This document shows, piece after piece, positions 58,086 to 64,000 of a DNA stretch of 64,000 bases. Position numbers and translations under genes: made by a program. Every line of letters starts with the position of its first letter. Within the stretch, counting starts at the first letter, position 1. The DNA is from Pseudomaricurvus albidus (GTDB lineage: Bacteria > Pseudomonadota > Gammaproteobacteria > Pseudomonadales > Cellvibrionaceae): assembly GCF_018863235.1 (NCBI RefSeq), contig NZ_JAHKRS010000005.1, positions 248,001 to 312,000 on the forward strand, read 5' to 3'. Under the pieces are notes generated by a model. It saw only the letters and a list, made by a program, of their open reading frames with translations, did no database searches and had not been told where the DNA came from.

Positions 58086-59597
58086 TTAATTCCAGGGCGT
58101 GCTCAGGGCACCGCTAAAATGCAGTGACTTGAGCTGCGGAATGACGACTTTATCCTGTTGGTGAACCGATCTCACCGTGCACAGTCCCTGTTTACTGAAT
58201 TCCTGTGCAGCGGAGTCCGTTAACAGGGTTTCGGCACACGGTTTGATATAGGTTTCACTGGCGTCACGATAATGATGCAACGCCAGATCCTCAATTTGCC
58301 TGCTTTGCAGGGGTTCTATCTCCGAGCCGCCCTGCAAATAATGCTGGCAAAGCAGCAGTGTCACCAGATAACCACTATTACCCCACAGATAGTAGCGATG
58401 GCTGTTATCGTGTCCCAATTCCTCAAAGTCAAAACAATCGGTTGTTGAAGTGTCTTTGCCGTAGGGCAGGCGCAGCATAAAGCGTGGGCTTGCAGCGATA
58501 ACGTGTTGGCTGCCGGAGTAGTCGCGCACGGCTTCCCAGCCGCTGATAAAATCCTTGTCCAGGGAGTATTGCCATTCGTGCGGATCAACGGGGCCGGCCA
58601 GGCTGGGGAAGCCTGCCAGAGCACTGCTGGCGCCACAGATAAAGCAACTGCCGGTAGACTCGGCAATTGTGCCCATGTCTACGACCAGACCCAGGTCATC
58701 CTGGTTTTCGGTCAAATAAAAATCGCCCAGTACAATATTGTAGGGTGAGTCACCCTCGCTGGTTTGGGAAGACACCAAACGGTGGAATATCTGCGCCTGC
58801 TCCAGATCGTCATTGGCCTGATGGAGGTCAGCCAGCAGTTCGTCTTTGGTGATGTCAATCAGGTGGATTTCAATGCTGCTGCCAAGATCAAGGCGCTTGA
58901 TCAGTGTCTGCACGCTGCGCCAGGTGGCTTCCAGTTCCTGATAAGCGCTGTGATGCATAATACTGCGCATGGTCTGGTTGGTGGCCTGAGTCACGGCATC
59001 CAGCAGGTCTGCCTGGCGCGGATCTTCTGGCTCTTGCAGGTAAGGCGCCACAATGCTGTTAATCAGACGATTCACTTCAGTGTCGGCAGAGGGCGGTTCT
59101 GAAATGTTGCTGAGGATGGATTCCAGAATGGACTCGCTGGATTGAGCTGCCACTGAAGTAGAATACTGGGTGCTGGTTGCCTGAGTTTGAGGCAGCCAAC
59201 TCTGAATCTCACTGGCGGCTTGCTCAAACTGTTCGGGATCAAGCAGCTTTTTGTTGAGTTCGATAAACTCTTTGAACATCGGTACACGACTGTACAAATA
59301 GTCCGGGTGCAGGTCATCAAACTCCATAAAAGAAATAGGCTTGTCGCAAATGGGCAGCTGCAGGCGTATGTTCAAGCGGGAAAAAATCAACTCGAAATTG
59401 TCTTTGTTTACCACATAACCCGGGCGGGTGTGGATCTGGTCAGGTGAGAATTCGTTACGGCTTTTACGACCGCTAAAGTCACCCAGAATGGCAACTTTAA
59501 GACGTGTTTGAGAGTCTGTGAAGACGGGTTGCTGCGGTGTGTCGTCAGACAATGCGTGAAAAACGGTGCTGCCGGTATTAATACTGGCTCGGGACAT
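58086..59597 (-). CDS. TssB-TssC fused type VI sheath-like protein
   Basis: This 503-residue protein joins sequence like both subunits of the contractile sheath. Residues about 30-125 resemble TssB/VipA: RLKVAILGDFSGRKSRNE, VNKDNFELIFSRLNIRLQL and FMEFDDLHPDYLYSRVPMFK. Residues about 175-440 resemble TssC/VipB: AYQELEATWRSVQTLIKRLD, IHLIDITKDELLADL, AASPRFMLRLPYG and YYLWGNSGYLVTLLL. A Gln/Ser/Thr-rich linker (about 135-170) lies between them. The TssC part stops short of the family's C-terminal region. It follows tssH on the same strand at 82 bp. It may be a divergent sheath or accessory paralogue, with the normal tssB and tssC outside the window. Confidence 0.75.
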   Translation of the reverse strand: MSRASINTGSTVFHALSDDTPQQPVFTDSQTRLKVAILGDFSGRKSRNEFSPDQIHTRPGYVVNKDNFELIFSRLNIRLQLPICDKPISFMEFDDLHPDYLYSRVPMFKEFIELNKKLLDPEQFEQAASEIQSWLPQTQATSTQYSTSVAAQSSESILESILSNISEPPSADTEVNRLINSIVAPYLQEPEDPRQADLLDAVTQATNQTMRSIMHHSAYQELEATWRSVQTLIKRLDLGSSIEIHLIDITKDELLADLHQANDDLEQAQIFHRLVSSQTSEGDSPYNIVLGDFYLTENQDDLGLVVDMGTIAESTGSCFICGASSALAGFPSLAGPVDPHEWQYSLDKDFISGWEAVRDYSGSQHVIAASPRFMLRLPYGKDTSTTDCFDFEELGHDNSHRYYLWGNSGYLVTLLLCQHYLQGGSEIEPLQSRQIEDLALHHYRDASETYIKPCAETLLTDSAAQEFSKQGLCTVRSVHQQDKVVIPQLKSLHFSGALSTPWN

Positions 59598-59679
59598 GAT
59601 TCGGCCTCAGTTTGTGTTGCCGGCACCTGCGAGGCAGGAGCCAGCTATAAGAGTGTTTGGGTGATAATGACGCCCGGTA

Positions 59680-62403
59680 TCAGGCGTCGGCTTCTTCGGC
59701 TGTCTCTGGCTCGGCAGCTCCGGAACCGTTCACATTGTGAGTGGTGTCCAGCTGGTAAGTGAATTCACCCTCGTCATCGACACCCACATGGATGCGGGTA
59801 ATCACTTCGTCATTTGCCAGTTTCTCCAGACATTCACCCGCAAGAGAAGGGAGAAGTGTGCGGTTCAAAATGGTTTCGATATTTCGGGCACCGGTATCGG
59901 ATTCCTGACAGCGAGCGACAATATGAAGCAGAACATCTTCATCGTAGGAGAAATCCGCGGCGTAGTGACTGTGTACGCGATTTCCAATTTTGCTCATATT
60001 GATTGCGGCAATCTTCATCAGATCCTCGTCATCCAGCGGGTAATAGGAAATGACGTTGGTTCGACCAAGAAACGCAGGTTTAAAGTGCTGCAACAGGTAA
60101 GGACGGATATTGTCGAGCAGTACATCGGGTTCCGGTTTTTCTTCTACCTGTTCCATGATGGCTCGAATGGCCTCTTCACCGGCATTGGAGGTCATGATGA
60201 TAACGGTATTTTTGAAATCGATATCGCGACCTTCGCCATCCTTGATGGTGCCCTTGTCAAACAGGTTGTAGAAAATGTCCTGAACACCCGGGTGGGCTTT
60301 CTCCATCTCATCCAGAAGAATCACTGAGTAAGGCTTGCGGCGAGCTGCCTCGGTTAGAACTCCGCCTTCACCGTAGCCCACGTAACCCGGAGGAGAGCCC
60401 AGCAGCATGGATACCTTGTGTTCTTCTTTAAATTCAGACATGTTGATGGTGGTGATGTTCTGCTCGCCACCGAACAATTGATCGGCCAGTGCCAGCGCTG
60501 TTTCGGTTTTACCAACACCACTGGTGCCGCAGAACAGGAAGACACCCACGGGTTTGCGAGGGTCGGTCAGTCCTGCGCGAGAGGTGCGAATGGCCTGGGC
60601 GACAGCTTCTAGAGCATGGGGTTGACCAATAACACGCCTGCCCAGGTTCGAGGCGATGTTTTGCACCGCAGTAATTTCATTGCTGACCATTTTGCCGACA
60701 GGGATACCCGTCCAGTTGGCGATGACTTCTGCGATGGCCTGTTCGTCGACGTAAGGTTGCATCAGCGGGTTTTCGCCCTGAATCAGGTGCAGTTTCCCGG
60801 TGAGGTCCTTGAGGGCTTGCTTCAGGGTTTCAGGATCTTCTGGTTCTGCATCAGACTCGGCAGTGTCGGCGGTCTGCATAAACTGCTGGTCAATTTTCTC
60901 CCGTATCTCACGGATCTGGCTGATGAGATCCCTCTCTTGTTGGAACTGCTCTTGCAGAACCGCAAGGGTATCCTGGGCATTGCTGAGTTCCTGCTCCAGC
61001 GCCTCAAGACGTTCCTTGTGGCCGTCAGTGGCTGCGTGTTCCCGCTGGAGAGAGCTCTTGGTGGCTTCAGCCCGCTGAATGCGACGTTGGCAGTCTTCAA
61101 TGGCGCCGGGCGTGGAAGACTGGCTCAGAGACACTCTGGCACAGGCGGTATCCAGCAAGCTGACCGATTTGTCGGGCAGCTGGCGGCCAGGAATATAGCG
61201 ATGTGACAGACACACAGACGCAATGATGGCTTCGTCGAGAATACGAACCTTGTGGTGTTCCTGCAGGGAAACAGAGATTCCGCGCATCATATCAATGGCT
61301 TTTTCTTCATCGGGCTCTTCAACCTTAACCACCTGGAAGCGGCGGGTAAGGGCGGGATCCCGTTCGAAATACTTTTTGTATTCGGCCCAGGTGGTGGCGG
61401 CGATGGTGCGTAACTCACCACGGGCAAGGGCGGGTTTCAACAGGTTGGCGGCATCACCTTGTCCCTCTTTACCTCCGGCACCGATCATGGTGTGTGCTTC
61501 ATCAATAAACAGAATGATGGGGGTAATGGATGCGCGAACTTCTTCAATCACCGACTTGAGGCGGTTTTCGAATTCACCTTTGACGCTGGCACCAGCCTGC
61601 AACAATCCCAGATCCAGAGTGCGAACTGCAACTCCCTTTAAGGGATCCGGCACGTCGCCCTGTGCGATTCGGAGAGCAAAACCTTCAACAACAGCTGTCT
61701 TACCGACGCCAGCTTCACCGGTAAGAATGGGGTTGTTCTGACGGCGACGGGTTAGGATGTCGATACACTGACGGATTTCTTCATCACGTCCCAATACGGG
61801 ATCGATTTCACCCTTCTGAGCACGATCAGTCAGGTTGATGGTGTACTTGTCCAGAGCAGGTGACTTGGAGGCTTTTACCGGTGTTGCAGAAGCTCCATCG
61901 ACCGCAGCAGACTGGGCTTCTGCGCTTTCCTGTGTGCTGCCTACGATAGAGCGGGCAGTCTCACGCAATGATTCAGGGGCGATATCACCTAAAACTTTAC
62001 AGGAACTCACGAGCGCATGACGTGATTGTTCATTAAGGAGCAGGGCTGCCAGAAGGTGGCCTGAAGATATAACCTGATGACCGTAATCGACCGAAGCAAT
62101 CAGCCAGGCATTTTTTGCGGCATCCACAATAGTGGGTGACAGGGCAGCGGGACGGCTGCTGCCACTTTTGAATTTTGCAATCGCGTGAGCCAACTGCTTG
62201 GCCAGCTCAGCCGCGTTGACTTCGTGCTTATCCAGCAGAGTCAGGAAATCTGTGTTACCGGAATCCAGGATTTTCAATAACCAGTGTTCCAACTCAACAT
62301 TGTAGTGGGTATGGGCCAGACAGATACCCGCTGCCCCTTCAAGGCTATCGCGCATCACCGGGGTCATTTTATCGACCAGTGACTTGAGGTTTACATGGAT
62401 CAT
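59680..62403 (-). CDS. tssH: Type VI secretion ATPase TssH (ClpV)
   Basis: ClpV disassembles the contracted sheath so that it can be reused. The 907-residue Clp-family ATPase has an N-domain (about residues 1-160) typical of ClpV. The first ATPase site is ILTGEAGVGKTAVVEGFALR (about 225-244) with Walker B IILFIDEAHTMIGAGG. A coiled-coil middle domain spans about 415-525, and the second ATPase site is GVFLFCGTSGVGKTETALAL (about 615-634) with VILLDEMEKAHPGVQDIFY. The TssG-TssH order and the ClpV-type N-domain separate it from the housekeeping ClpB. Confidence 0.95.
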   Translation of the reverse strand: MIHVNLKSLVDKMTPVMRDSLEGAAGICLAHTHYNVELEHWLLKILDSGNTDFLTLLDKHEVNAAELAKQLAHAIAKFKSGSSRPAALSPTIVDAAKNAWLIASVDYGHQVISSGHLLAALLLNEQSRHALVSSCKVLGDIAPESLRETARSIVGSTQESAEAQSAAVDGASATPVKASKSPALDKYTINLTDRAQKGEIDPVLGRDEEIRQCIDILTRRRQNNPILTGEAGVGKTAVVEGFALRIAQGDVPDPLKGVAVRTLDLGLLQAGASVKGEFENRLKSVIEEVRASITPIILFIDEAHTMIGAGGKEGQGDAANLLKPALARGELRTIAATTWAEYKKYFERDPALTRRFQVVKVEEPDEEKAIDMMRGISVSLQEHHKVRILDEAIIASVCLSHRYIPGRQLPDKSVSLLDTACARVSLSQSSTPGAIEDCQRRIQRAEATKSSLQREHAATDGHKERLEALEQELSNAQDTLAVLQEQFQQERDLISQIREIREKIDQQFMQTADTAESDAEPEDPETLKQALKDLTGKLHLIQGENPLMQPYVDEQAIAEVIANWTGIPVGKMVSNEITAVQNIASNLGRRVIGQPHALEAVAQAIRTSRAGLTDPRKPVGVFLFCGTSGVGKTETALALADQLFGGEQNITTINMSEFKEEHKVSMLLGSPPGYVGYGEGGVLTEAARRKPYSVILLDEMEKAHPGVQDIFYNLFDKGTIKDGEGRDIDFKNTVIIMTSNAGEEAIRAIMEQVEEKPEPDVLLDNIRPYLLQHFKPAFLGRTNVISYYPLDDEDLMKIAAINMSKIGNRVHSHYAADFSYDEDVLLHIVARCQESDTGARNIETILNRTLLPSLAGECLEKLANDEVITRIHVGVDDEGEFTYQLDTTHNVNGSGAAEPETAEEADA

Positions 62404-62517
62404 AGTCAGTTCCTTTGATGTCTTTGTTATTGCTTGTAGTTAAAAAGAAAGTTAAGTGTCGAACAGTTAAGAAACCGTCATGCATTAACGGTCAATGCTC
62501 ATTGAGTTCTATTGTCG

Positions 62518-63657
62518 TTAGCCGGTGAGTGGCAAACTGTCTTCGGGTGGATCAATATCCTGTGACAGGCGAATTAATGTCATCTGCTCATCGTCAGTTT
62601 GATGGGACATATGACTGTTCCACCCCAGCAAAGGCTGGTAGTCAGGATCATTCGACAATTGCACCGGAGGTACTTCACGGTCGCTCAGGGTCACCTCTAT
62701 GTCAAAGTCCAGTTCACTGCCGACACTGAAATGTATGAAAGACTTAAGCGCTTCGAGCTTCCTGGAGCCAGGAGCAATATTCATAAATTCCTGATAGGGC
62801 AGAGGGTCAATTTCGACAGTGAATTTGTTTTGAATTTGATAACAGCTGGAACCCAAAACAGCATTGGTTCCCAGTACATTGTTGAGTCCTCTGGGCGCTT
62901 CAGGTCCGGGAAGTCTCGTTTGAACGTCTTCAGTTAAATCCTGCCATTGGCCCTGAAACTGTTTGATCGTCACATCGATACCAAAGTACTGTTTGATCAT
63001 TCCCTTCAAACCTACGGCTGTGCAGACCGGGCGTGACAGATGGCCACAAAAACCGGCCAGTGCTTCATCGGGTACAGGCAGGCGATAAGACAGTTCTTTG
63101 GTTCCCAAACCTGCCAGAGAGAGTAAAGCATCGGTGAACAGGTCATTTCGCTGTTGCCCCTGTTGCTGTGAGCGCTCGAAGTTGGCAGGTAACTGATACT
63201 TGTGCCATGCCTGGTAATACATAGAAATGGCACGGTGATTAAACAAGTCCAGATAATCTTTGAGCGCGGAGTTCTTCTTGCGCAGTTCCTGCAGAACAAT
63301 TTCTGACAGATAATAGGGCATCACACCCTGACTGCCCGTCAGCCCCATGAAATTAACCAGCATTTCCCACTGTTTTTCCGCTCGATGACTATCGCTTTCA
63401 TCATCGATTAATTTCTCGCTGATCTTTTCGATATCGGCAGCCTGAAAAGACAGCTGTGGACGGTTTTTAAAGCGTACGACTTCACGGCTGGGTAATACAT
63501 CCTGTGCAACCGGCTCGGTGGCATAGTGGTATTCCCGAGGATCGAGCGCGGAAATACGTTCCAGCAGACGCACAGCCTGAAAAAAGTCGAAGCGATAGGG
63601 TTCAGTCGCCAGTTGATCGACTACAGCAAGGCTTTTTCGCCGGCGCGTGGTGGCCAT
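62518..63657 (-). CDS. tssG: Type VI secretion baseplate protein TssG
   Basis: TssG is a baseplate wedge subunit. The 379-residue protein begins MATTRRRKSLAVVDQLATEP and continues YRFDFFQAVRLLERI, the FFQAVRLLE motif of the VC_A0111/ImpH family. QLSFQAADI, LMGLTGSQGVMPYYLSEIVL-like sequence (here NFMGLTGSQGVMPYYLSEIV) and FCGHLSRPVC are further hallmarks. The start lies inside the end of tssF (37-bp overlap), which is common for this pair and implies coupled translation. tssH follows after 114 bp. Confidence 0.94.
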   Translation of the reverse strand: MATTRRRKSLAVVDQLATEPYRFDFFQAVRLLERISALDPREYHYATEPVAQDVLPSREVVRFKNRPQLSFQAADIEKISEKLIDDESDSHRAEKQWEMLVNFMGLTGSQGVMPYYLSEIVLQELRKKNSALKDYLDLFNHRAISMYYQAWHKYQLPANFERSQQQGQQRNDLFTDALLSLAGLGTKELSYRLPVPDEALAGFCGHLSRPVCTAVGLKGMIKQYFGIDVTIKQFQGQWQDLTEDVQTRLPGPEAPRGLNNVLGTNAVLGSSCYQIQNKFTVEIDPLPYQEFMNIAPGSRKLEALKSFIHFSVGSELDFDIEVTLSDREVPPVQLSNDPDYQPLLGWNSHMSHQTDDEQMTLIRLSQDIDPPEDSLPLTG

Positions 63658-64000
63658 CGCTTGAGCTCTCCATCTTTACCGGATAGTGTTGCTACCAGGC
63701 GGGTGAATGAATTGATTGAGCAGTACAGACCCAGGAAACGCTCCAGAACACTGGCAAACAACAGAGGACTGGTGCCAGCCAGCATCATGGAGTCCAGTTC
63801 CAGCTGTACCTCGGTGCCCCGACACATGGCGACAGTGTCTTCAATCTGAATGGGCGCAGTAATGGATTTGGTTTGCAGTTTCTGGATTGACTCAATCATG
63901 TTCCGCGTAGCGGAAGAGTCTTTAAAGTCGTACAGGCGGAGGATTTCCTTGAGGGCGTCACAGGAGCTTGCCCCATTACTGAGTGACAAGTGATTCAGAT
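63621..64000 (-). CDS. tssF: Type VI secretion baseplate protein TssF (partial, C-terminal end)
   Basis: The frame enters from the right edge, so only about 126 C-terminal residues are seen. It reads LNHLSLSNGASSCDALKEIL, then RLYDF, which is the conserved LSLNHLSL...LREILRLYDF region of TssF/ImpG. Next come CRGTEVQLELD and FASVLERFLGLYCSINSFTR, which is the family's C-terminal signature. The stop overlaps tssG by 37 bp. TssF is the main wedge component of the type VI baseplate. The rest of the cluster presumably continues to the right of the window. Confidence 0.93.
   Translation of the reverse strand, partial: LNHLSLSNGASSCDALKEILRLYDFKDSSATRNMIESIQKLQTKSITAPIQIEDTVAMCRGTEVQLELDSMMLAGTSPLLFASVLERFLGLYCSINSFTRLVATLSGKDGELKRWPPRAGEKALL

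Overview
This window looks like a chromosomal backbone segment of a marine-type gammaproteobacterium. The gene order is close to that of Pseudomonas and the former Oceanospirillales, with roughly 50% G+C by eye. The main evidence is three conserved blocks: gltA / sdhCDAB / sucAB-lpdA-sucCD; leuCDB-asd-fimV-truA-trpF; and accD-folC-dedD-cvpA-purF-metZ. The species cannot be named from the sequence alone. No rRNA, tRNA, CRISPR array, insertion sequence or prophage was recognised.

Layout. 1-5.1 kb: the first third of a sphingosine-1-phosphate-lyase-like PLP enzyme, a DUF819 membrane protein, a class C beta-lactamase-fold hydrolase and a class II DAHP synthase. 5.2-9.6 kb: an accessory minus-strand cluster with an amine-oxidase-like flavoprotein, an NTF2-AraC fusion regulator, an IclR regulator, a hotdog thioesterase and an EamA exporter. 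9.9-24.3 kb: a LapG-like protease, then citrate synthase divergent from the succinate dehydrogenase and 2-oxoglutarate dehydrogenase/succinyl-CoA synthetase genes. Together these encode a large part of the oxidative TCA cycle. 24.4-34.8 kb: small metabolic and quality-control genes, namely a lipoprotein, two hotdog thioesterases, htpG with a clear sigma-32 promoter, gpsA, DUF4389, sixA, an alpha/beta hydrolase, DUF4892, folE, a TauE exporter and prmB. 35-42.9 kb: aroC, an MFS transporter, a LysR regulator divergent from leuCDB, and asd. 43.4-57 kb: fimV (polar hub), truA, trpFBA, accD, folC, a SPOR protein, cvpA, purF and metZ. 57.1-64 kb: an orphan MoxR ATPase facing the minus-strand end of a type VI secretion cluster (tssF partial, tssG, tssH/clpV, and a protein carrying both TssB-like and TssC-like sheath sequence).

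How the genes work together. The TCA block is transcribed outward from a 500-bp control region with one recognisable promoter for each side. The biosynthetic genes converge on aromatic amino acids (DAHP synthase, aroC, trpFBA), leucine (leuCDB), the aspartate family (asd, metZ), folate (folE, folC), fatty acids (accD) and purines (purF). Most of the window is ordinary and conserved.

The points most worth a second look are the fused TssB-TssC-like sheath protein next to tssH, the NTF2-AraC fusion, and the S1P-lyase-like/DUF819 pair with a GntR-type palindrome. Three non-coding features also stand out: the perfect 14-bp-arm palindrome between the LysR gene and leuC, a structured RNA-like element between leuB and asd, and a triple 15-bp repeat over the moxR stop codon. 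I did not find a convincing, wholly new multi-gene system.
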